From: Castanea sativa
Lineage: Eukaryota; Streptophyta; Magnoliopsida; Fagales; Fagaceae
Direction of reading: 5' to 3'
Assembly (NCBI RefSeq): GCF_040712315.1
Contig: NC_134015.1
Location: forward strand, 55,219,464 to 55,283,463
Length of the DNA stretch: 64,000 bases
Shown here piece after piece: positions 21,604 through 32,683 of the stretch. The first letter of the stretch is position 1. Every line of letters starts with the position of its first letter. The notes beneath the pieces are model-generated. The model saw nothing but the letters and a program-made list of their open reading frames with translations. It made no database searches and was not told the DNA's origin. A program made the translations under genes and the position numbers.

Positions 21604-24171
21604 TTAAGCCTTGGTAGGGGGGTCCTGCTTGGATGTGCTGGCAGCCCCTTTTGCTTTGCTGTCCTCTTCGAACGAGGCATGGACTTGTTTCCCTCTGTCT
21701 TTGGCCACTGGTGGAGGAACATTGGGCTCGGCATTCTTGCTCGGAGGCTTCTCGGCTTCGTCTCCTTGTTCCTTCTCTTTGTCAGAACCAGCAGGTTCTT
21801 TAGGAGTTGGGACGGGCAATGGAATCATGGATGGATGCGTTGAAGGCACTGTCTCGGGGGTAGATGCGACAGGAGGAAACTCTTCGAGTACTTGGATGTC
21901 CTGAGGAAGCCAAATGTTCTTAAGCTTCCTCAACTCGGAAGTTGTGGGAATCCCTGCCACATTTAGAGCTTCCGCCCACACTTGTTGGCAGTACTCCCGG
22001 CATAGCTCGGTAAACTCCTCTGTCGGTTGATTTTCTGTCGCCTGAACCCCTTCTTTGTAAGCAGCCTTCTTTGCAGCCTCCATGCTTTCCTTGAGGGTAC
22101 GAGCCTCTTCCCTCATTCAAGCAAGCTCCTTCTTCAGGTCGGAGTTATCTTTCTAGGCTTTGGACAAGTCCTCGTCCTTCTGACGCAGAAGTTTGCGTTA
22201 CCCCTCCACCTGAGTTCTCATCGTTTTTAGTCTAGCCTCGGCACCATCTCTCTCCCTCTTCTCCTCTGTCAGCTGCTTGGTTAGGTTATCATTCTCCGCA
22301 AGGGCTTGGCCTAAGGACTTCTCGGTCTCCTGTCTGACCTCAAGTTCAGTTGCAGCTTTCTTCCGAGAGTCTTCCACCCACTTTTCTGTAGCAAAGACTT
22401 CTTGAATGACCTGTGTTAAAGTATTAAAATAAATGCATTATTGTTAAAGCAAATTCAAAGTACATGTAAACGATTTTTTCGCTAAAGTGTAATGAAAGCA
22501 TTAAGGTGAGGGTAAACACGAGACACTCACCAAAGCCAAGTCCCTTTTTAGAGAAAGAAAAAGATGTGGTTGAGTCATCTTATCTAGGGCATCCATGTCC
22601 TTTGGTAGGAGAAGAGGCCGTTCCAAAGCCTCAGCCAGGTGATGAGCGTGTCCTTGCTGGAACGCCCTGATGTTGGATTGGTAAGAGATGGGGGCCTCAT
22701 CTAGCTTCAGTTTAGGAGTCTAGTTGGCCTGTGTACGGCGTACCTCGACCAGGTCACAATTCTCCCCACTCTCTACCGAAGAGGCACGTCCCTTACCTTG
22801 CTTTCGGTTGTTGTTATTGCTGTTTTAGTTTCTCCTTCCTCTCCATTTTTGCCTCCTCGGCCTCGTTTTTTCTCTTCTTCTTAGGCTCCGGAATAGGAAT
22901 CTTAGGATCAGAGGGAGGAGGGGGCGGTGGCAGAGGGGGAGGGATCTCTGACTCACCCGCGTCCTTTTTAGAGGCTTTCATGCCCTTCTTCGACATCAGT
23001 TTCCTAAGAGTGGACATGTTGTCTTCTTCGGAGCTAGAGTCGGGCTGTGCAATTATTAAACCTTTTATGCCCAAAGTTTCTGCAGGCACGTGCTCTTCGT
23101 CCGAGAGGATGACGAGTTGATCCTCTCGAGGTCTCTCAGCTTCTTCAAGGCGAAATTGGTCAATCTCCTCGTCCAACGATTGTTGCGAGGACGCAGGTTC
23201 TTCTTGGATGGCTGTTGTTTGGGAATGTGCTGAGAGAGGAATTACTGCGATGGGGCGAGAGAATAGGATGATGGAGGGGTCGTTTGGGAGTTCATGATCA
23301 GAAAGGAAGCCTCGTCGTGAAATGTCTATCCTTTTGCATCGTTTGTCTCTTACGGTGATCGCGTTGTCAATCTCTTGGAAATCGTCTGATAAAGGATCGT
23401 ATCCTAATATCAGATGGGCTTCTCTCACTTGTAGGTCTTCGCTAACAAAGACTTCGGATCGAAGAATGCGGTTGAGGTCTGTGACGTTGCAAAGACATAG
23501 ACGCGGCCGTACGTGTTGTTTATCTGTGAAAAACATCCGAGGAGACGAGCATGGTTAAATCAGCAATAAATATCAAAGAAAGGTGTAGTAACATGTAATG
23601 TAACCAAAAAAGGTAAAGTTAATGGGACTAAGTCACAGGTTAGGGAATCTAACTCCTATAGAGTCACACCTGGGTCTCCCCATTCGACTGGGTAGTGAGG
23701 GCCGTCAGACCAGTTTCCCGAGACGATAAGGTAGTCGTCTTTCATGCCTTTGTTGGATTTGGGAAGGTAGGATATGAGCCTAACAATGCTAGATCTGGAT
23801 TTAAGGTAGTATCCTACGCTTTTAAGTTTATGGCACTCGTACATGTAAACGACGTCGTGGCATGTGAGGTTCAGACCCATTTGTTCGTTTAAAGCGTCAA
23901 CACAACCTAAGACTCTAAATACATTTGGTGTGCACTGATTTGGGCATAACCTATGGTTACGTAGGTATTCTCTGGTTAAGTTTCTCATGGGAAGGGTCAT
24001 CCCACCTTCTAGGAAGGCGATGATGGGAATGATAACTTCTCCCTCTCTTCTAGCGTTACCTATGGCTTCTACTGGGAAATATCTCAAGCCTACGTCTTGG
24101 GGAATATGGTATTTGGCCCAAAAACCCTCCATACCGGCATCGGTATCTACTAAACACTTAAATCTACCCAT
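21604..24171 (-). pseudogene. Antisense spliced gene of Tat element 1
   Basis: This gene runs opposite to gag-pol. Exon 1 (24171-23670, ATG at 24171) has an N-terminal domain resembling the 'putative gypsy type transposon' family (Transposase_28): EGGMTLPMRNLTREYLRNHR near residue 65, then CTPNVFRVLGCVDAL. A GT-AG intron (23669-23524, 146 bp) splits an Asp codon after WGDP. Exon 2 (23523-22531) continues DKQHVRPRL, then an acidic region, a Pro run and a PKKKRKNE nuclear-signal-like cluster. A second intron (22530-22411) precedes exon 3 (22410-21604), which is coiled-coil-like (VEGxRKLLRQKDEDL) with an acidic Pro-rich tail. Exon 2 has a stop at about 22814. Exon 3 has three stops, TAA, TAG and TGA, consistent with C-to-T decay of Gln/Arg codons. 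Related antisense ORFs are known in Grande/Retand elements; the function is unknown. Confidence 0.75.
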
Positions 24172-24666
24172 TTGGTGGGAGTGAGAATGAAAGTTTAGAG
24201 AAGGGGAGGGGTCTAGTTATTGGCCGAGGACAGAAGCCGAAGAGAAATGAGTAAAGGAAGTTGAGAACTTACGGGAAATAGTTAGGCGATTCTTCGCGAG
24301 TTTCTTAAGAGAAAAGATAGTGATTAACTCTTAGATTTGATTGATTTTTGAAAGGATGGATGGAGATATGGTTTCCTAGGCGTTTTGGCGTGTGGGAGGC
24401 GGCCTCGAATCAAAATTATCCTGCCTAATTTTTTAGAATGAACCTGGACCGTTGGATGCGTATCTCACCGTAGAACGTGGGGAGCAAGACGTAACTTGCA
24501 ATCATTAATACGAGTGTTCCGGGTTTCGAAGTGTTAGAGGCAGTTTTAAAGGAACGAAAGGACCCCTACATGTGTGGCGGTTTGCAAAGTGTGTGGGGTG
24601 CGCTGTTGGTTCAAAACTCTATTTCTCTCCTTGGATGGGGGGAAAAATGAAGTTTTGAGGGGCTAT
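24172..24666 (-). promoter_or_regulatory. Region upstream of the antisense gene, ending in the polypurine tract
   Basis: The 495 bp between the antisense ATG and the 3' LTR should contain the antisense promoter and 5' UTR. It is alignable in parts with 59496-60002 of element 2. Its last bases before the LTR, TTTTGAGGGGCTAT (24653-24666), are the purine-rich plus-strand primer of the element; GTTTTGAGGGGCTAT is also present in element 2. No unambiguous TATA box for the antisense gene was picked. Confidence 0.5.
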
Positions 24667-25422
24667 TGTGGGGGGTAAAAGTGCTTAAATGCACGTTTGG
24701 GCCTTGGGCCTGGTTAGTTGGTATAAGTCTATTCAATCAGAGTTTTCAAGGCCCACAGGCTAGTCCGCGCTACAAGGGGCAGAGAAGTTGTCCGAGGAGG
24801 ATTATCTCCTCGGATGGGCCCAATAAAAGCCATGGGACATTCTAAAGGATTTAGAGACAGAATTCTGGAAGATCTGTTGGGTAAAGACGTGATCCAAGCA
24901 CTCGTTAGAAGGAGGAACGTGTGAGAAATATCTGAGGAAAAAGCTGCTACCACCACATTAAAAGCCCTGCATCTACCTCCCTGGTCGCATTAATGGAGAA
25001 ATGACATCTGAACAGTAATATTCAGCCTTCCAGCTATTATTTGAAGACTTCAAGAATGTGGTGGATGGGACAAGTATCTAAGGGGAAAATCTGTGTTACA
25101 CGTGGATGAAACAGGGAAGAAAAAGAAGGTTATAAGAAGACGAGAGAAGAAAGAAGAAAAGGACCTCTTTTGGAAAACTAAAAATTGTAATCTTTTGCTT
25201 AGAGAAAGAAAGGCAATACAAGTGGTCATCGGCTTACGTCCGAGGAGAGTTTTTTGTCATATTCATCTATTATTTGCGTAGATTGCGGCCTTCTAACCTG
25301 TTTATCAGTTCCCCAATATCCCTAACCTAGGTTTTAAACCCATACTCTATAAATTTCATTGTATAAGGCTCTTTGGGCCTGAACCCATCATTTGTTTGGG
25401 TCCGAGTACAAATTGTGCACTT

Positions 25423-25425
<3 letters not shown>
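24667..25425 (+). repeat. 3' LTR of Tat element 1
   Basis: 759 bp, TGTGGGGGGTAAAAG to GCACTTACA, immediately after the polypurine tract. The sequence directly after it is a long (AT)n run that continues the microsatellite found to the left of the 5' LTR. Confidence 0.93.

Positions 25426-25478
<53 letters not shown>
25426..25478. repeat. (AT)n microsatellite, right half of the Tat target
   Basis: 53 bp of alternating AT. With 14342-14365 it is the pre-existing microsatellite that the element split. Confidence 0.9.
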
Positions 25479-25482
<4 letters not shown>

Positions 25483-26733
25483 GATGAAATTTCTCCCTCC
25501 ATAATTACATCTCAGACATTATTTATTTATTTATTTATTTCAATATTGCAGGAGACAATCTTGAATATTTTAATGCTTTTTTATTACCAACTTTTATTCA
25601 TTATGACCGCATGCATAATGCAACATAAGTCAAAATTGTTTTTCCTCAGAAAAAATAAAGGAGAGAAAAAAAAAACACCCACAACATATTGGTTTTCTTA
25701 ATACTAGTTTTTAATCCGTGTAATGCACAAAAAACTTGGAAAATATTTATTTAATTATTAAATTAGATAATTTGAAGAAAATAATTTATCTAATCAATAA
25801 TTTATGTAGATAAGAGAAAAACTAATTTAATTAGAATGGTTAGTGTTGGATTATTTTATACAAAAAGACAATGCTTTTTAATTAGTTTAAACTAACATAA
25901 TTTTACACTATTTGTATATCTAAAAAACCATATTTTAAAATATATATTAGAATGATGACATAGAAAAAGTCAATAAAAAGTTTTTATGTTATTATACCAA
26001 TAAGTCTAGAAACACAAATTTTCTGACATCCGTGTGTTAAGAAAGCAAGTTGTGAATGATAGGTACAATAAAATGTTGTTAGCGATGGGTTCATATAAAA
26101 ATTTGGTAACGATTTTTTTTGTAGATACAATAAATTTTAATTTATAACATCCTTCCATAATAACTAGTTTTTATAACATATCAAACCACTAATTAATTTT
26201 TAGTATATGAATACTTAGGTTTTTTATTCAACAATGAATAACTTTACCAATTAAATTAACTAAAAACTATATTAAAAAATTATTAAAAATATAGTATATG
26301 TATCAATCATTACTCTTCCTACTATATTTTATTGGCCATTTTACTAGATTTTGACAGCTCGGGGAAGTACCTCCAATCTGCAAGTCAATTTGGAGACCTT
26401 TCAATGTGCCAAACTTGAAGCAGAAATATAATAAAAAAAATAAAAATTGGAGCACAATGATGATCTAGAAATGGCTGCATGGTGGAACTAATAGTCTAAT
26501 ATATACCATGTACAAGACTTCAATAGCATCTGCATCTCACTGTTTCCCATGAGGCTACAATAATACAGTGTTTTGAGAATTATAAATATGAAGATACAGT
26601 CTGGGCTACCTTTCAGAAGAACTTATTCATTTTGCTTCTTCCACGAAAAAGACAATTTTCAAAGACAATATTTAGGATAACTGTCTTTGAAAACAGTCTT
26701 TGGCATTTGGCAGTACATTATTTGCCATTGAAT

Positions 26734-26774
<41 letters not shown>

Positions 26775-29298
26775 TTTTTTTTTTTGGTTTATTATTTTGG
26801 TATGTTAGAGTTTGAGACTTAGAGGTCCATTTGTCAACATTAGTTACAATTCTAACAAACAATAGAAAAAAAAAATCTAAATCCCAAAAATTGCGAACAT
26901 ACTGTACATGGATCCAACCTTACTTTGCTCTAGTACTCCTAATTATATGGGAGGAAGCATATTAAAAAAAAAAAAAAAGATGCTACGTCCACAACATTTT
27001 TACAATATTTTCACAATAAATCACAGGTGGTTAGTTTTTGTTGCTTCAAATTTGAACCTAACACTAAGATTACTTTTTTATCCCAACAATAACAACCAGT
27101 AATAACTTGCCACTTAAGATTTGTTGTAAAAATGTTATGAAAATGTTGTGGACATATCATTTCTCATAAAAAAATATTTTAAATATTATTCAAGTTCTAT
27201 TTATAAAATATTTATAGAATTTTTTTATGGGAAAAAAAGTAATTGATTTTTTTTTACAGTTTTTTATATTTCCTATAAAAGTGATATAATTTTTTTTTAA
27301 TAAAAAATGGTCCATTAACAGATTTCCTCATATTAGTTATTAACCGAACCCTATAAACATTACCTATTTATTTTATCCTCTCTATATATATATATATATG
27401 TAAAATAATTTACTAAAATTATTGAAGAAGACAGGATTCGGGCATTACGGAATATGTAACTTAAGGGGGGCATTCAGAAGTATAAAATATTGGTATATTA
27501 ATTGTAAAGCTAGTTGCCAACTTGTGGCGTATATATAAGAAAAAGGTTTGTTGAAAAATATATACAATATAAATCAATTAATAAATAAAGTCAAACAAAA
27601 GAATCTGTACAAAAAGATCTAACATAATCTGTACAAAGAAATCTGTATAGTAATAAGTTATTTTTATATAGAAACAACTTATTTGAAAGAAAACGATACA
27701 TAATTTAAATAGACTTTTTTTTAATAAACACTACATAGTTTAATAGAACTTTATGATAGATGAATTCTAAATAGTTCTAACTAGTATGTAACAATTTCCA
27801 AATTCTTAAAAAAAAAAAAACACTCTTTATAATCCTGAAAATAAAAATAAAATGCTAATGTGAAAATACGCATATTTCAAAAATTGATGTGAGACAAAAA
27901 ATGTGCCGTAAGAATACTTTTCATTTTAGTAATACACATCTTCTACTTTTTCATTTATCACTTAAGAAAACTTAAATTTAATACATGCACCAAATTACAA
28001 ATATATTATTGGTTCTGCACTTTAAAAATATAATTCAACAATTCCCAATAATATAACAAGTTCACAACTAATAGTATGGATTTGTTGTCTTAATTGATCC
28101 ATATGAATAATGACATATGGTGCGTAAAAAATTATAATAAAAAATTAATAAGAAATAAGTAGGTTGCTTTAGTCTAATGGAACTCATGAAGGCTAAAGTA
28201 ATTTAATGATAAAAAATATAGTCATATTATATATGTTGCTTTAGTCTAATAGATATAACACATGATAGATGGATTCTAATTGATTTCAATTATGTAATAT
28301 ATATATATATATATAGGTAAAGCTGAGAGAAAATCTAATTAGGTTTTAAATTGGATTTCAATTATTGTTTAATTTTACGTCACTATGTCCTATTTAAGGT
28401 TTTTTTAATTTTTGTTTTAGGTGAGTTAATGAAATGCAAAAGACGAAAGCTCTAAAATCAATAAATCATCAACAACTCAATAAACAAAAAAAGAAAAAAA
28501 AAGAGAGTAAACTCATGTGTATATTTAAAAGATATTAAAAAAAGAGAATATAATTTGAATCTATAGGTGTATAATTGTAATTTTTTTTAATTGTACCGTA
28601 CATATAGACGAGTTATACACTAGTTTAACATAATTTAATGCTTTGAAAATTAAAATATAGGACACGTGTTCAGAAATTCAGGTGATGATACAAAAGAAAG
28701 TCAAAGAAAAATCTAATTCTTGTATTTTTACTATTTTATATATACACACACCATTAGACTTGATTATAGAGAATTAAAATTATTCTTTTTTACATTTCAT
28801 AAATTCCCGTCATTTTTGATAAATAAATCAAACCAGTTTGGGATAGCTTATTTTCTTGGCTTATTTAGCTTTACAATGATAAATTGCTGAATGATTCAAT
28901 TCTACAATGATATTGTTTTTGCCTAGGGCACATATATGATTATTTTGGGTATGATACCTCCAATAATCTGATCATTTATTTTTCAAATTTATAATCTCAA
29001 ATATATAAATAAAAAGGAAAACTGATGATCCCAATGGACGGCTAGGTGTCAGAAATTATGAACTGATGATCCCAATGGATGACTGATGATCCCAAGGTAT
29101 CAGAAATTATGATACCTCCAATCCGATCACTTATGCTCATTCAAAATGCTTCAAAATAATACAAGGATAATTTTTCTGATACATGATTTAGTTTTTCTTA
29201 TACAATGAAGGGATTTTGGGGGCTAATAAGAGACTGAGAGAGGGGAGGAGACTGATATTTTTTCTTCTAATGTGCCTAAGGCTTCTGCCTATATTCTG
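25479..29298. other. AT-rich intergenic DNA, no gene recognised
   Basis: Nearly 4 kb of AT-rich sequence with small AT-rich repeats, a (CT)n(AT)n microsatellite at about 26731-26774 and a (TA)n tract near 28298. The ORFs at 26659-26862 and 26908-27102 are produced by low-complexity sequence. A short 'actgatgatcccaatgga' motif repeats at about 29020-29095. Confidence 0.55.
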
Positions 29299-29735
29299 CT
29301 GATTCTAACTCATACAAGTTCTCCACTATATGATATCAACTTTACAAAAGTATCAATCACGTTTTTGGTGGGGAAAAGTATTATTGGAATTTTTACACAG
29401 TGAAAGTAAACAATTCTACCTAGTAGTAAACATAGCCGCTTAGTAACTATTAGTAATAATTCCAGAATCTTTGACGGATTCTCTGCATGAAAAGTGACTG
29501 CACAATGACAGAATCTCAGCATAGTGACAGATGAACAATGTCACATAGTAGCTGTCTGAAAATAATTTCTAATACATCCAAAACTAATATAGTGAAAAGT
29601 CTTTAATAATTTCTGATATTAGGGTTAGAAAAAGTAAAAAATTCCAATAATACTTTTCCTCACCAAAAATGTGATTGATACTTCTACAAAGTTGATACCA
29701 AACAGTAGAGAACTTGAATAATTTTGATTCAGCAT
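29299..29735. repeat. Foldback/MITE-like element with ~85-100-bp inverted repeats
   Basis: The segment 29315-29398 (starting 'caagttctccactat' and ending 'attggaatttttac') is matched in reverse complement by 29633-29717, with only scattered mismatches. Similarity continues more weakly outward to about 29299 and 29735. The ~235-bp centre has no coding potential. Long terminal inverted repeats around a short noncoding core fit a MITE or foldback DNA element. No clear target-site duplication was found, so the exact ends are uncertain. Confidence 0.65.
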
Positions 29736-30484
29736 TTTAAATCAGCAATTTTATTTTCCTTATACTTGCATGGAGTGTGGGAGAGGAGGAGATCTAGTGT
29801 CAACTAGGACAAACTCATAAAATTGTTGGGTCTTTTTTGGATTGTCAGGAAAAAAAGTGGAATCCTAGAGGAAACAATTTTGCGGCTAATTGTTTGGCGA
29901 TTTTCATATGAGCATATTCTGGATGAAAAGTGAAGAGTTTTGCTAATTTGGGTTTGATCACTGGAGGGATTTCTTTTTGTTTTTCTTCTCTTAGAGGGGA
30001 AGAAGATCTTTGTCTAATACTGGATGATGAGTTTTGTGTCTGATTCTAAACATTATTTTCTTATATTCATTTTCTTCCATGTTTATTTCTGATACAATTT
30101 CTTTTTCTACTTTTACAATTTTATTTTTATTAAATTTTTTATATTATTTATTATTTCTAAAATCTTGATATTGTGCATCTAATACCAATTTATTTATTTC
30201 ATTATCTGATTCCGTCTCACTTACTAATTCTGAAGAATCTTCTATTTCAAAAGGAAATTAATACTATAAGGAGGAGACTCATTCTTTATTTATTTATTTT
30301 ATTGAACTTGTACTTCATTTTTTTTTTTCTTTTAGTTGATTAAATGTTTTTTGTTCTAATATATTAGTACTAATACCTTCTTCTGCTGATATACTATACT
30401 CATTCTCTGAATAATTTGATTAATAATTTTCATCAATATAATTTGATTCTCTATTCATATTTAATTTGTCCATTCACATTCATC
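29736..30484. other. Intergenic, no gene recognised
   Basis: AT-rich sequence with T runs. Nothing supportable is seen. Confidence 0.5.
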
Positions 30485-31143
30485 ACCCCCAAACTCATCA
30501 AAAGAACCACTTCCTCCTCATCCCATTATCTTCCACAACTTCACCCACCCAATCTCATCCCTGGACCTTGCAATTCCAATACCAAATTCCCACTTCCACC
30601 ACTAAACTCATCAATGCAAGACCTTCTCATAACTATATCCAGTGTAGTACAACTCTAACCTTTGTACTAGACTTCACCACTACCTCACAGGGCCTTAATA
30701 TTCTCAGTATCAAATGCCCACTAATCCTTTCTAAAATTCATCACAAAACCTGCTTCACTACTTGATTTCAGTTTAACAGCTTCTCCACCTCTCTCCCAAC
30801 GAATCCCATTGCTTGAAACTGCTAAGCCTATCGAATCCAAACCCAGGTTTCCATTAGACTTTCCATAGTACCAAGTGTACCACCACATTTCCTCATCACT
30901 GAGGAAACTTTTCCACAACCAGTGAACTTAATTCTGCATGTCCCATGTGTTTCCAGGACCCAAACCAAACACCAACCCTCTAGATGATGATGGTGATGAC
31001 GATAAAAACAGAAGAAGAAAATGATATTTTGAGTTGGGCTCAATGGTCGAATTTTGGTCTGTTTCATTCTCTTTTGGTGTCTGGTTTTGTAGAGTATCGA
31101 GTGAGATAGAGAACATTGTTTCTGGGATTAGAGTTTGAGACAT
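30485..31143 (-). pseudogene. Decayed partial copy of the five-bladed beta-propeller gene
   Basis: On the minus strand this stretch aligns in order with the gene at 2773-4248. Positions 31143-30928 resemble its N-terminal part up to RGLVFGLGPGNTWD (parent RGLVLDLGLKNSWD). 30918-30721 encodes WWYTWYYGKSN and SIGLAVSSNGIRWER (parent WYMWYHGRS, SIGLAVSSNGIHWAR). 30770-30682 and 30655-30625 match later segments out of frame, and 30600-30485 matches the parent around 3131-3240. The parent segment 3241-3529 is missing between the last two blocks, as is the whole C-terminus. Frameshifts separate the pieces. The copy is in the same orientation as the parent, about 27 kb away. Because the parent is intronless, retrocopy and DNA duplication cannot be told apart. 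Confidence 0.8.
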
Positions 31144-32683
31144 GAAGAATGAGCATGTTGGGTTTGGCTGAAAGCCATTTAGGTGGTTGGGGAGTAAGGT
31201 AATTGGGTCAGTTATTTTTTGGGTGGTTGAATGAGATATTTGTGAAGGCCTTAAAGGTTTTCATTATTGTTGAAGCTGCTGCTACTGATGATGCTTCCTT
31301 GATGGTAGATGGAGAAGCTCATGGGATTGGGTATGTATGAAATGTGGGGTCAAAGACAAATGAAACTTGAATGGCATTGAAAGAGACAGAACTCAAGCCT
31401 CTTATTCAATGGTAAGAGATTTTACTAGTTGAGGCACTGAGTTAATTGGAACCCACAACTTACTACATGGCATTGTCACAAACATTTACCACCTTTCAGG
31501 TTTATGGACAGCAGACTTAGATTATGGAACATTTGAAGCAGCAAAACAAACCATTTTGATAAATTCTGCTATGTCCCTGGCATTTATCAAACTCAATGCA
31601 AAATGATCACCACCAACCTAACAACCATTAGTCCTACATGCATGTCCATGATCTCCATAGCGCTTGCTCTTTGTGCAGGATTACTACAGATAGTCAGTGG
31701 GCTAATTTCATTCAGTTAGACTCAGCACAATTGCATTCATTGATTTTTGGAAAACCAAATGCACCTGTTTGTCTATTGTGGGGGTGTAAGACTAGAAATG
31801 CTATTCACCTACTAATGTTGGCATTCAGCATGTAACAGGTCTAAAATGAAGATGATTGGCAACAAAACCCACAGATTTCAAGATTCTATCATAATTCCAA
31901 CCTTAAATAGGAATTTTCTTTCATAAGCTCATGGATATGCAATGGTGATATGGTGAGAAAAAAATATGAAAAGAAATACTAAACAGCCGAATCAGATACA
32001 TACCTTGAACCCAACTAGGTGTAAATGGCAGTACCGCACCAAACTTAATGGTTATCTGCAGAGGGAGGTGGTATCTTTTGCACACCCGTGGAGTCCATAG
32101 ACTGTGAGTGGGCGCATATGATAATTACTACTACAGAGGAACCGACCATGAGCTACGTCAAAACTCTTAAATAATCTATAAATTGTTAATAAAAGATTGG
32201 GAAAATCATTAACCACATGTTAAAAGAAATACTGAAATTATACTAAATCTACCGACTCATGCAAAATGTTGAGGCCTCAACCTTCAGAATGAAAGGGAAA
32301 AAAGTAGAAGTGTTTCTCTTAGAGGGTTATAGCTCAGTCTCTGGAATGATGCTTCTCAGGAATGACCACTAATATATACGGAAGCCCAAAACATAATTTT
32401 ATTACAAATTTGCTCAAAACTTCAATGAATCAATAACAGAAACTATAGTTTTTGTTAACCCAAAACCAAAGAAAATTCTTGAGAATATTAACATATAAAA
32501 AAAGGGAAAAAAAAAAAATTCCTTTCTAAAGTGCTCGGCCTGCTAATTGAGCTCACATTGGGCCTAACTATCAAAGCCAATGAACCCTGGTGGTTTATTG
32601 GCCCTAATTATTATCAGAACTAAGGATCCAGAAACAAAAGACAACACTATGTTTGTGCTCTATTGGCTATTGCCATTATAGGG
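31144..32683. other. Intergenic and probable 3' UTR of the mS23 gene
   Basis: No other gene recognised. The ORF 31638-31835 has no recognisable domain. The 32400-32683 part, with an A-rich run at 32500-32518, is a candidate 3' UTR for the minus-strand gene that ends at 32684. Confidence 0.45.

Larger units (their letters stand above)
14366..25425 (+). mobile_element. Ty3/gypsy retrotransposon, Tat clade, complete but inactive
   Basis: An 11.06 kb element with two LTRs (14366-15133 and 24667-25425), a primer-binding site, gag, protease, RT, RNase H, a second (aRNH) RNase H domain, integrase, a 151-bp tandem array, an antisense spliced gene and a polypurine tract. The extra RNase H domain and long 3' region with an antisense ORF place it in the Tat clade (Retand/Grande-like). 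It lies inside an (AT)n microsatellite, and both flanks read ATATA, which fits a 5-bp target duplication but cannot prove one in such sequence. By hand count the LTRs differ at about 38 of ~750 aligned positions (about 5%; 32 transitions, 6 transversions) plus a 9-bp indel in the opening G-run. More than ten in-frame stops and a frameshift in gag-pol show that it cannot make its own proteins. Confidence 0.93.

Noticed and set aside
22731..23120. Plus-strand ORF of 129 codons in Tat element 1
   Set aside because: Opposite-strand shadow of exon 2 of the antisense gene; its Gly run is the complement of the Pro run.
23656..24171. Treating the 171-codon ORF as an independent host gene
   Set aside because: It lies inside the retrotransposon just upstream of its 3' LTR, and a second copy is at the same place in the other element.
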